NCBI GenBank assembly: GCA_025355875.1
Contig: JANXYV010000036.1
Span: 1-40,877, forward strand
Length of the DNA stretch: 40,877 nt
Source: Prolixibacteraceae bacterium
GTDB taxonomy: Bacteria; Bacteroidota; Bacteroidia; Bacteroidales; Prolixibacteraceae
Reading direction: 5' to 3'
Shown: positions 7,421 to 14,841 of the stretch, in pieces
Layout of the letters: every line of letters begins with the position of its first letter
How positions within the stretch are numbered: position 1 is the first letter of the stretch
Notes under the pieces: generated by a model
What the model saw: the letters and a program-made list of their open reading frames with translations, nothing else
Database searches by the model: none
What the model was told of the DNA's origin: nothing
Position numbers and translations under genes: made by a program

Positions 7421-8675
7421 ACGATATTTTTTACTGATTTCCATTATAGTCTTCGGGGCAATCCAATCGTTTGCGGCCGATGCAAAACAGCGCTTTCCAA
7501 AGCCGGAATTCGATACTGGTTACCAGCAACCGCACACTACGGCTCCATCACCCCGGTTTTTACTTCTTGAATACCTGGATGTATTGGTATTGCTTGCTGT
7601 TCTTGCGCTGGTCACCTGGATGGTACTGAAAAAACGTTCGCGTCAAGGGGTCTTCTGGACTTCGGTCTTTTCCCTGCTTTATTTCGGATTCTACCGGGAA
7701 GGTTGTATTTGTTCCATCGGATCCATTCAAAATGTGGTTCTCGGAATAGTCGATCCGACCTATGTCCTGCCACTCACCACATTGCTTTTCTTCTTGTTGC
7801 CACTTGTTTTTTCACTTTTCTTTGGACGCGTATTTTGTGGCGGTGCCTGCCCGCTTGGAGCCATTCAGGATATTGTAGCCATTCGGCCCATCGAATTGCC
7901 CAAATGGATTCAGAAGATCCTGGGACTGATTCCCTATTTGTATCTCGGTCTGGCCGTTTTGTACGTAGCGACCAAATCCGAGTTTATTATCTGCCGGTAC
8001 GATCCGTTTGTTGGCTTCTTCCGGTTCGAAGCACCTTTCCATATGTTGATTCTGGGAATATTATTCCTCGCCATCGGCGTATTTGTTGCCCGGCCCTATT
8101 GCCGGTTCTTCTGTCCTTACGGCGTTCTGCTGGGATGGATGTCGAAGTTTTCATCCAAACACATGACCATTACACCAGCCGCCTGCATTCAATGTAAATT
8201 GTGTTCCAATTCTTGTCCTTTTGGAGCGATTGATGAACCGGTTGCCGAAACCGGGAAACGCCGCAGCAACGTGAACCGACTGATGACCTATTTTGTGCTA
8301 CTTCCGTTGTGGATTGGAATTGGCGGATTTGCAGGTTCGATGATGCATGTGCCACTTTCCCGATTTAATAAGACAGTATACCTGGCCGAGCAAATTGTTG
8401 AACATCCTGAAGTGAAAAATGATGCTAAAAATATTGATGTCCGCACCTTTATGAGCTCCGGAAAATCAACCACACAACTGGTTTCGGAGGCTGATCAGAT
8501 TCGCCGCCAATTCTATCTCGGAGGATGGCTTCTTGGTGGTTTTATGGGATTAATTATTGGCTCCAGCCTGATTAATCTGTCGACCTTCCGAAAACGGGAA
8601 GACTGGGAGCCAAACAAAACGAATTGCCTGAGCTGTGCACGGTGCATGGATTATTGTCCGGTGAAGAAAGAATAA
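7407..8675 (+). CDS. NapH-like polytopic membrane [4Fe-4S] protein
   Basis: The 422-residue protein starts at ATG 7407, giving a signal-like N-terminus (MKQLKRYFLL, then ISIIVFGAIQSFAAD). Several transmembrane helices follow (about 52-73, 83-95, 118-140, 172-187, 212-229, 292-312, 370-390). Hallmarks of the NapH/NosR/RdxA group are present: two CxxxCP motifs (FCGGACPLG, Cys144/148; YCRFFCPYG, Cys232/236) and two ferredoxin motifs, Cys260-263-266-270 and Cys407-410-413-417. REGCICSIGS near residue 97 resembles NosR-type sequences. Family members move electrons between membrane quinone and iron-sulfur partners, here presumably the NapG-like ferredoxin. Its start overlaps the ORF6N stop by 14 bases and no clear Shine-Dalgarno site is seen. 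Confidence 0.88.
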   Translation: MKQLKRYFLLISIIVFGAIQSFAADAKQRFPKPEFDTGYQQPHTTAPSPRFLLLEYLDVLVLLAVLALVTWMVLKKRSRQGVFWTSVFSLLYFGFYREGCICSIGSIQNVVLGIVDPTYVLPLTTLLFFLLPLVFSLFFGRVFCGGACPLGAIQDIVAIRPIELPKWIQKILGLIPYLYLGLAVLYVATKSEFIICRYDPFVGFFRFEAPFHMLILGILFLAIGVFVARPYCRFFCPYGVLLGWMSKFSSKHMTITPAACIQCKLCSNSCPFGAIDEPVAETGKRRSNVNRLMTYFVLLPLWIGIGGFAGSMMHVPLSRFNKTVYLAEQIVEHPEVKNDAKNIDVRTFMSSGKSTTQLVSEADQIRRQFYLGGWLLGGFMGLIIGSSLINLSTFRKREDWEPNKTNCLSCARCMDYCPVKKE

Positions 8676-8773
8676 AAGAGTTTCAAATTTCAGGTTTCAA
8701 GTTATTCCCGAAGATTTTCCATTTGGAGTTTGATATGAAGTAAGTTCTGAATAAAATTAACAATGCACTTTTC

Positions 8774-8805
8774 TAAGTCCCCCCGCGGAGGATTTAGTGG
8801 GCTTC
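8774..8805. repeat. GC-rich palindromic spacer repeat
   Basis: The sequence TAAGTCCCCCCGCGGAGG followed by a GTGGGCTTC end matches the shape of a widespread Bacteroidota intergenic repeat of C-run, short loop, G-run and GGGCTT. The GGAGG inside it is therefore probably not a ribosome binding site for the GTG at 8797. Confidence 0.5.
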
Positions 8806-8820
8806 AAATATTTCAAGATA

Positions 8821-10677
8821 ATGAACGATAAAATTCAACTGGCGCAGCGCATTGCACGGATCGCTGCAGGATTCGCAATGATGATGGCCGTTTTGCTAAT
8901 TGCCAACTTTGTGCAAACAAGGCTGAACAAGCCAATTGACAATAAAACCATTCCGGCGCTGGTCAAACGGTTGAGCGAAAGTCCGGGCGACGAAGCATTG
9001 AAAACCGAAATCCGGGCCTTCGACCTGATGGCCCGCAAAGCTTATTTTACCAGTCAGTGGCAAATCCGGACAGGCAGTTACCTCATGTTCCTTGGAATTA
9101 TTATCTCCATTTTGGCTGTTCGGTACATTCTGTCTGCCAGATCGAAATTAAACGAAATCGACGGTATCGAAAAGGAAAACGGACTAGATAAACTGGCGGC
9201 TCAAAAGTGGGTCATTTATGTGGGTTCAGGATTAATTGTACTTGCACTTGTTTCCGGATTTCTGGCGTCGAATTCGCTCAAAGACTACAAGGTGAACGAA
9301 AATATGGTAATTCAGGAAGAAAAACCCACAGAGACTGTTTCTGCGCCTGTGAATCAGGAACAGCCTTCTGCTTTGGCAGATCAAACTACTGAACCTGAAC
9401 TTCCTCCAACGAATCAAAAATCAGTACTTGCCAGTGCTCCTAATGTCAAACCTGTTGAAACCCTTGCAGCACCAGAACCTGCCGCTCTAGCTGCCAAGCC
9501 AGGCAGTTTGCCAACAAAGGCCGAGTTGAAAACCAACTATCCGTTTTTCCGCGGACCTGAAGGAAATGGAGTTGCTTATCAGAAAAATACGCCAACCGAT
9601 TGGAATGGTACTGCCGGAAAAAATGTGATCTGGAAGGTGAAAGTTCCGAAGTCTGGGTTCAGTTCTCCGATTATTTGGGGAGATCGACTGTTTGTAACCG
9701 GTGCGGATGCCCAATCGCGGGTAGTTTATTGCTACGATAAAAACTCCGGAAAACTTTTATGGGAAGCGGCTGCTGACAATATTGAAGGATCGCCGGCAAA
9801 AATGCCTAAAGTGACTACCGATACTGGTTTGGCAGCTCCAACCATGGCAACCGACGGAAAAGCTGTGTTTGCAATCTTTGCCACAGGCGACGTCATTGCG
9901 CTTGAAATGAACGGAAAACGTTTGTGGGCGCGTAACCTGGGAATGCCGGACAATCACTACGGACATGGCTCATCGCTGATTGTTTATAAAGACAAACTTC
10001 TGATTCAATACGATACCAACAAATCAGGAAAATTGATGGCTTTGGACACTCAAACCGGGAAGATTGTTTGGGAGACTGCCCGTAGCTCCAAAATATCGTG
10101 GTCGTCACCAATTCTGGTGAATACAGGAAATCGCACGGAGTTGATTTTAACAACCAATCCAAATGTCAATGGCTATGACCCGCAAACGGGAAAGGAACTT
10201 TGGAACATTGCCTGTCTTTCAGGCGAAGTTGGTCCGTCAGCCGGCTATACCGATGGAATGGTGTTTGCCGCCAACGAATACGCCAAACTGGTTGGTATTA
10301 AAATTGGCGGCGGATCTCCTGAAATTGCCTGGGAAGCTGACGAATTTTTACCTGAAGTCTCAAGCCCACTGGCTGTGAATGGATTGCTATACGTGGCAAC
10401 AACCTACGGCGTGCTGGCATGCTACGACGCCAAAACCGGCACAAAAAACTGGAGTCAGGAATATGGCGATTCCTTTTATTCATCACCGGTTTATGCCGAT
10501 GGAAAGGTATACATTACTGATATGACCGGAAAAACGCACATTGTAAAAGCCATCAAAGATTATCAGTTAGTCGGGACTCCGGAATTGGGCGAAAAAGCGG
10601 TTTGCTCTCCTGTTTTTCAGGATGGAAGGGCGTATCTGCGAGGCATGAATAATTTGTATTGTTTGGGAATAAAGTGA
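8821..10677 (+). CDS. multi-pass membrane-anchored PQQ-type beta-propeller protein
   Basis: The 618-residue protein has three predicted transmembrane helices (about 13-32, 85-104, 130-150). A flexible linker rich in Pro, Ala, Glu and Gln (about 160-235) follows, then a propeller opening with FFRGPEGNG near 242. Blade strands include NSGKLLWE, MNGKRLWA, QTGKIVWE, QTGKELWN and KTGTKNWS. I take ATG 8821; an in-frame GTG at 8797 lies in a repeat element and is less likely. The linker suggests a propeller held at a distance from the membrane. It follows the NapH-like gene by 145 bases and probably serves the same periplasmic redox module. This fold alone does not establish PQQ binding. Confidence 0.88.
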   Translation: MNDKIQLAQRIARIAAGFAMMMAVLLIANFVQTRLNKPIDNKTIPALVKRLSESPGDEALKTEIRAFDLMARKAYFTSQWQIRTGSYLMFLGIIISILAVRYILSARSKLNEIDGIEKENGLDKLAAQKWVIYVGSGLIVLALVSGFLASNSLKDYKVNENMVIQEEKPTETVSAPVNQEQPSALADQTTEPELPPTNQKSVLASAPNVKPVETLAAPEPAALAAKPGSLPTKAELKTNYPFFRGPEGNGVAYQKNTPTDWNGTAGKNVIWKVKVPKSGFSSPIIWGDRLFVTGADAQSRVVYCYDKNSGKLLWEAAADNIEGSPAKMPKVTTDTGLAAPTMATDGKAVFAIFATGDVIALEMNGKRLWARNLGMPDNHYGHGSSLIVYKDKLLIQYDTNKSGKLMALDTQTGKIVWETARSSKISWSSPILVNTGNRTELILTTNPNVNGYDPQTGKELWNIACLSGEVGPSAGYTDGMVFAANEYAKLVGIKIGGGSPEIAWEADEFLPEVSSPLAVNGLLYVATTYGVLACYDAKTGTKNWSQEYGDSFYSSPVYADGKVYITDMTGKTHIVKAIKDYQLVGTPELGEKAVCSPVFQDGRAYLRGMNNLYCLGIK

Positions 10678-10684
10678 TTCTTGG

Positions 10685-10730
10685 TGCCCTAAAGGGGCAA
10701 AATATCAATAATCCGGGGCGAAACCCCGGG
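10685..10730. repeat. double-hairpin spacer repeat (REP-like)
   Basis: Two adjacent stems, GCCCTAAAGGGGC and CCGGGGCGAAACCCCGGG, are separated by AAAATATCAATAAT. The layout of small stem, AATxxxAATAA spacer and CCCGGG-type stem recurs on the other strand at 36581-36675. It may act as a transcription stop or an mRNA-stabilising hairpin after the propeller gene. Confidence 0.6.
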
Positions 10731-10751
10731 TAGAAAGGAAAAAGTAAAAAA

Positions 10752-10798
10752 CCGTCCGCGGGTGATGTGTTTTTAGCTAAAGAACCAATTTCGGACGG
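10752..10798. other. inverted repeat before the nuclease-like gene
   Basis: CCGTCCG at 10752-10758 pairs with CGGACGG at 10792-10798 across a 33-base spacer. No T-tract follows. It could be an end of an inserted segment or a weak terminator; neither is demonstrated. Confidence 0.3.
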
Positions 10799-10857
10799 AA
10801 TATTGAAATTTATTTAAATTGAAATTTTGAGTTCTCATATATTAATAAACCTGTGTT

Positions 10858-11790
10858 ATGATAATTTTTGTAGATAAGAAATACATCAAAGCTCCTTTTG
10901 TAAATGAAAGTGAGATTGAAAATGTTGTTATAAATAACTACGAATACCTTTTTGGACCAAGTTCAATTTATCTACCTAAGGCATTAATTAAAACCGGTGA
11001 TGGTGGCGGTACAATTCCTGATGGCTTTGTTATTGATTTGGCTTCAAGAAAATGGTATTTGGTTGAGGCTGAATTAATACAACATAGCGTTTGGTCTCAC
11101 ATAGCACCGCAGGTAACAAAACAGATGATTGCATCGCAACAGATATTCACAAAAAAGATACTTGAGGATTTGACTGTTGAGATTTATCAAAAGGATGATA
11201 CTGCGAAGGAAAAATTCAGTGAACTTGGGATAAAGGAGATAAATATTCGCAAAATACTTTCGGAGATTCTTGAAAAAGAACCAATAGTTGGAGTTCCTAT
11301 TGATTCAATTTCAAATGATTTAAGAGATTGGGCTAGGACATTAAAATACAATGTGAAGCTTTGGGTTATTTCAAAATACGTTGAGTTTAATAATCCTACA
11401 AACATTGCGTATGAATTTCCAGAAGAATTTAAACCAGAACTGGATACTGAAGAAGATACTTTAGAAACAAAAGAGACTATTGGAAAAATTTCACGTTCAG
11501 ACATAAGCATTCTTGATTTGCTAAACTCTAAGCTATTAGCTGTAAACCAAAAGTTAACAATGATTTATAAACCCAGAAACGGCGGTTCGCAGAAAAAATA
11601 TATTGCAACAGTTCTTGAGGATGGAACATTGAATTTACTTGATCAGAAGTATCCAAGTCCTAGTTATGCAGCTCTTGCAGGAATTCAGAATGCAGGTAGT
11701 GATAGAAAAACTGTAAACGGCTGGACTTCGTGGAAAACTGAGGATGGAATTATTATAGCTGAATTACGGGATAAGGTGAGTTTAGAATAG
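10858..11790 (+). CDS. putative PD-(D/E)XK-like nuclease with C-terminal RAMA/DUF4357 domain
   Basis: The 310-residue protein has an N-terminal region like DUF91/Mrr-type nucleases: TIPDGFVIDL (Asp55), then WYLVEAEL (Glu70, Glu72) and QVTKQMIASQ. The usual catalytic lysine of E-x-K is Glu72 here, so activity is uncertain. The C-terminal 80 residues (YIATVLEDGTLNLL, SPSYAALAG, NGWTSWKTEDG) match the RAMA/DUF4357 domain, associated with restriction and modified-DNA recognition. Its composition is clearly more AT-rich than neighbouring genes, suggesting transfer. It sits alone, without a methyltransferase or helicase beside it, between redox genes. It may be a one-gene DNA-targeting defence protein or an inactive relic. 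The fold assignment is inference from motifs. Confidence 0.7.
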   Translation: MIIFVDKKYIKAPFVNESEIENVVINNYEYLFGPSSIYLPKALIKTGDGGGTIPDGFVIDLASRKWYLVEAELIQHSVWSHIAPQVTKQMIASQQIFTKKILEDLTVEIYQKDDTAKEKFSELGIKEINIRKILSEILEKEPIVGVPIDSISNDLRDWARTLKYNVKLWVISKYVEFNNPTNIAYEFPEEFKPELDTEEDTLETKETIGKISRSDISILDLLNSKLLAVNQKLTMIYKPRNGGSQKKYIATVLEDGTLNLLDQKYPSPSYAALAGIQNAGSDRKTVNGWTSWKTEDGIIIAELRDKVSLE

Positions 11791-11843
11791 AATTAATCTT
11801 GTTTTGACCGTACCTACATTCATTAAAATTACTTGAATATCAC

Positions 11844-14201
11844 GTGAATAAGGAAACGAACATACAACAAACAATTGATCAAATCATCGCTAAAAAAGGA
11901 ACGGCGGGGAAATCCGTCATTCCGATTTTGCAGGCAATTCAAAGTACCTTCAATTATCTTCCGGAGGAATCTCTGAAATTCGTTTGCGAAAAGACAGAAA
12001 TCACTCCGGAACAAATTGTCGGAGTAGCTTCGTTTTATTCGCAATTCAGGATGCAGCCTGTTGGCGAACACATTATCAAAGTGTGTGTCGGAACCGCTTG
12101 CCATGTGAAAGGCGCGGGACAGGTTTATGATGCTTTCCGCCGCCATTTTAACCTGACGGGACACGAAGAAACTGACGCTTCCCGAAGATATACCATCGAG
12201 AAGGTATCCTGCCTCGGATGCTGTACTTTGGCTCCGGTGGTCCAGATTGATGAAATCACCTACGGACATGTTGCTTCGGATAAAGTTGGAAATGTTTTAG
12301 CCGATTTCGAAAAGCATGCCGGACTTTCAGGAGCAAGAAAGGGACTTTTCCGGAATGTGGATGGGCAGGAAATTCAGGGAGAAATCCGTATTGGTCTTGG
12401 TTCTTGCTGTGTGGCCTCAGGAAGTGAAGATGTAAAAAAAGCTGTTGAAGAGACGATTGCTGACACTGGCATCAAAATCAGCCTGAAAAATGTGGGTTGC
12501 GTAGGCATGTGCCATCAGGTTCCACTGGTCGAGATTATTCCTCACAACGAAAAACCAACACTCTATGCCAAGGTGAAACCGGAGGATATTGCCGGAATAA
12601 TTGCCAGCCACTTCAAACCTCTGGGTACATTCAGCATGCTTAAAAACAGCGTGTATAAGTTTTTTGAAAGTGTGCAGACTGACACGGTTTGGGATGGGGT
12701 GAAACAGTATTCGATTGATGCCCGCGAAAAACAGGTTACCGATTTTTTAGATCGTCAGGTTCCGATCGCTACCCAGTACCGTGGAATTATCAATCCGCTC
12801 GACATTGAGGAATACAAGGCACACGAAGGTTTTGCTGCGCTAAAAACCTGCCTGACTGAACTAAGTTCCGAAGAAATTATTAAGACCATTAAAGATAGCG
12901 GATTACGCGGTCGCGGAGGGGCAGGTTTCCCCACCGGACAGAAGTGGAGTCTGGTTGCCGGAAATCAGTCAGATGTGAAATACCTGATTGTGAATGGCGA
13001 TGAAGGCGATCCTGGCGCATTTATGGACCGGATGCTGCTCGAATCGTATCCATACCGCGTGATTGAGGGCGCCGTTATTGCAGCCAAAGCGGTAGGCGCC
13101 ACACAAGGATTTTTCTATATCCGGGCTGAATATCCGCTGGCCGTGAAACGCATCCGACAGGCGCTGGTTTATTGCCGCGAGAAGAATTACCTCGGTGAAA
13201 ACATTCTGGGAAGCGGATTTTCATTCGACCTGACTATTTACGAAGGAGCTGGGGCATTTGTCTGCGGAGAAGAAACTGCAATGATGCAATCCATCGAAGG
13301 ACAACGGGGATTTCCACGCATTCGCCCACCTTTTCCTGCGGCGAGTGGTTTGTGGAAACAACCCACGCTGATCAACAATACCGAAACTTTTGCCCAAGTC
13401 TCGTACATCATCCGCGAAGGATCGGGCAAGTTTGCTGCAATCGGACGTGGAACCAGCCGCGGCACCAAAGTCTTTGCTTTGGCCGGGAAAGTGAATCGCG
13501 GCGGATTGATTGAAGTACCCATGGGAATTACCGTTCGCCAGATTGTAGAAGAAATTGGAGGCGGAGTCCAGAATGGAAAGAAATTCAAGGCGGTGCAAAT
13601 TGGCGGACCTTCCGGAGGTTGTGTCCCGGCTGAATTGTACGATACGCCTATCGATTACGAATCGCTGCACGAAGTGGGTGCCATGATGGGCTCCGGTGGA
13701 TTGGTGGTTCTGGATGAAACCGATTGCATGGTGGATATTGCCCATTTTTTTCTGTCGTTTACCCAAAATGAATCCTGCGGAAAATGTACGTTCTGCCGTA
13801 TTGGAACCAAACGAATGCTCGACATCCTGACTAAAATTACAACAGGGAAAGGTACCTTGAAAGACATGGATGAACTGGAATACCTGGCAGGCTGGACCAA
13901 AAAAGGAAGTTTATGCGGTTTGGGAAAATCGGCTCCGAATCCAATCCTGTCAACGTTGAAATATTTCAGGGAAGAATATATTGCACACATCAACGGCAAA
14001 TGCCCGGGAGGCAAATGTCAGAGTATGATTAAATACCAGATCAACGATTTGTGTATCGGCTGCACCAAATGTGCGCAGAAATGCCCAACTGACGCCATTC
14101 TGTTCAAGCCACATGAAAAGCACGAAGTCATTACCGACCTCTGCATCAAATGCGACGCCTGCAGGCAGGTTTGCCCGGTTGATGCGGTGGAGATCGTTTA
14201 A
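11844..14201 (+). CDS. fused NuoE-NuoF-type NADH-binding flavoprotein (HydC-HydB-like)
   Basis: The 785-residue protein starts at GTG 11844. A NuoE-like [2Fe-2S] domain (about 1-160) has Cys81, Cys86, Cys123 and Cys127. A second thioredoxin-like [2Fe-2S] domain (about 180-258) has Cys188/189, Cys219 and Cys223. The NuoF part follows, with the FMN loop GLRGRGGAGFPTG (353-365), NAD region NGDEGDPGAFMDR, an SLBB-like stretch and the CGKCTFCRIG cluster. Two [4Fe-4S] motifs end it (CIGCTKCAQKCP, CIKCDACRQVCP). This is the architecture of HydB, here with HydC fused in front, the NAD(H)/flavin core of electron-bifurcating hydrogenases and some formate dehydrogenases. No hydrogenase or formate dehydrogenase catalytic subunit is in the window. 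The partner is probably the flavoprotein at 14842. Confidence 0.92.
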   Translation: MNKETNIQQTIDQIIAKKGTAGKSVIPILQAIQSTFNYLPEESLKFVCEKTEITPEQIVGVASFYSQFRMQPVGEHIIKVCVGTACHVKGAGQVYDAFRRHFNLTGHEETDASRRYTIEKVSCLGCCTLAPVVQIDEITYGHVASDKVGNVLADFEKHAGLSGARKGLFRNVDGQEIQGEIRIGLGSCCVASGSEDVKKAVEETIADTGIKISLKNVGCVGMCHQVPLVEIIPHNEKPTLYAKVKPEDIAGIIASHFKPLGTFSMLKNSVYKFFESVQTDTVWDGVKQYSIDAREKQVTDFLDRQVPIATQYRGIINPLDIEEYKAHEGFAALKTCLTELSSEEIIKTIKDSGLRGRGGAGFPTGQKWSLVAGNQSDVKYLIVNGDEGDPGAFMDRMLLESYPYRVIEGAVIAAKAVGATQGFFYIRAEYPLAVKRIRQALVYCREKNYLGENILGSGFSFDLTIYEGAGAFVCGEETAMMQSIEGQRGFPRIRPPFPAASGLWKQPTLINNTETFAQVSYIIREGSGKFAAIGRGTSRGTKVFALAGKVNRGGLIEVPMGITVRQIVEEIGGGVQNGKKFKAVQIGGPSGGCVPAELYDTPIDYESLHEVGAMMGSGGLVVLDETDCMVDIAHFFLSFTQNESCGKCTFCRIGTKRMLDILTKITTGKGTLKDMDELEYLAGWTKKGSLCGLGKSAPNPILSTLKYFREEYIAHINGKCPGGKCQSMIKYQINDLCIGCTKCAQKCPTDAILFKPHEKHEVITDLCIKCDACRQVCPVDAVEIV

Positions 14202-14206
14202 AGTTT

Positions 14207-14248
14207 AAAGTTTCAGGTTTCAGGTTGCGGGATGCGGGTTGCGGGTTT
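14207..14248. repeat. left G-rich flank of the S23-type gene unit
   Basis: Low-complexity sequence of the form TTTCAGGTTGCGGG with repeats of GCGGGTT begins right after the NuoF-like stop. Its reverse complement (AACCCGCAACCCGC) matches the right flank at 14802-14814 at 12 of 13 positions. It brackets the S23-type gene. Confidence 0.6.
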
Positions 14249-14348
14249 TCGGTCGCGAAGATTGTAGTTTAAATGATCAAAATAGTTTACTATTAAAGTA
14301 TTAAAAAGTATTACGGAGGATGCCTATAAATGATTCTTTAAAAAAAAC

Positions 14349-14415
14349 CATAACTCGAATCCCGGAACCCGAAACAGTTCTATTAACCCGAAACCCGAAT
14401 CTCGCAACGCGTAAC
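14349..14415. repeat. C-rich AACCCGAA-type repeats before the S23-type gene
   Basis: Several degenerate copies of AACCCGAA, ACTCGAAT and CTCGCAAC occur just upstream of ATG 14426, in the same orientation as the right flank and opposite to the left flank. Confidence 0.55.
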
Positions 14416-14425
14416 AATAAAAGAC

Positions 14426-14803
14426 ATGAACAGCTACAAAGATCTTGATATTTACAATTTAGCCTACAGATTGGCAATAGATGTTCATAAAATGACTATG
14501 ACATTGCCAAAATATGAGCTTTATGAACAAGGAAGTCAGGTTCGCAGATCATCAAAAAGCATCAAGGACAATATAGCTGAAGGCTTTGGCCGGAGAAGAT
14601 ATAAGGATGAATTCGTTCGTTTTCTGGTTTTTGCGCATTCTTCCTGTGATGAAGCAATTTCGCAATTGACGATGATCAATGAAATTTATTTTGAAAATAA
14701 AGATTTAAACAGTTTACTTGAGGAGTATGAAGTTTTGGGTGCTAAAATCAATAAGTTTATCCAATATGTCGAAGAAAATTGGAAATCTAACCGCAATCCA
14801 TAA
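14426..14803 (+). CDS. four-helix-bundle (S23-type, 23S rRNA IVP family) protein
   Basis: The 125-residue protein matches the four-helix-bundle family (TIGR02436/PF05635): YKDLDIYNLAYRLAIDVH, the conserved QVRRSSKSIKDNIAEGFGRR, then FLVFAHSSCDEAISQL and a C-terminal helix. The family was named from proteins encoded in intervening sequences of 23S rRNA, but in Bacteroidota it occurs often as isolated genes; its function is not established. Here it is wedged between two flavoprotein genes that probably work together. C-rich and G-rich low-complexity repeats in inverted orientation surround it, so it looks like an inserted unit. Lower GC than its neighbours supports that. It is not near any rRNA gene in this window. 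Confidence 0.9.
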   Translation: MNSYKDLDIYNLAYRLAIDVHKMTMTLPKYELYEQGSQVRRSSKSIKDNIAEGFGRRRYKDEFVRFLVFAHSSCDEAISQLTMINEIYFENKDLNSLLEEYEVLGAKINKFIQYVEENWKSNRNP

Positions 14804-14832
14804 CCCGCAACTCGAATCACGTAACTCGCAAC
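14802..14832. repeat. right C-rich flank of the S23-type gene unit
   Basis: AACCCGCAACTCG, then further ACTCGCAAC-type repeats, starts at the S23-type stop codon and ends nine bases before the next ATG. It is the inverted counterpart of the left flank at 14207-14248. Confidence 0.6.
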
Positions 14833-14841
14833 AATTTAAAA

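Noticed and set aside
7703-8197. 164-codon open frame inside the NapH-like gene
   Set aside because: It lies in another frame of a gene with clear motifs and encodes nothing recognisable; it is a shadow frame.
8797-8820. GTG start with GGAGG for the membrane-anchored propeller
   Set aside because: The GGAGG belongs to a spacer repeat and the ATG at 8821 gives a normal membrane-protein start. The GTG is kept only as an alternative.
957-10677. Genuine PQQ-dependent dehydrogenases
   Set aside because: The propeller fold is clear, but the adjacent-cysteine ring, catalytic Asp/Glu context and heme c motif of known quinoprotein dehydrogenases are not seen, and no pqq synthesis gene is in the window.
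10741-10857. CRISPR-like or attachment site next to the nuclease-like gene
   Set aside because: There is only one inverted repeat and no direct repeats or spacer pattern.
13221-13766. 181-codon minus-strand open frame across the NuoF-like region
   Set aside because: It is antisense to a strongly conserved flavoprotein domain and has no family match I recognise.
14426-14803. rRNA intervening sequence because of the S23-type product
   Set aside because: No 23S rRNA sequence flanks the gene; it stands between two flavoprotein genes.
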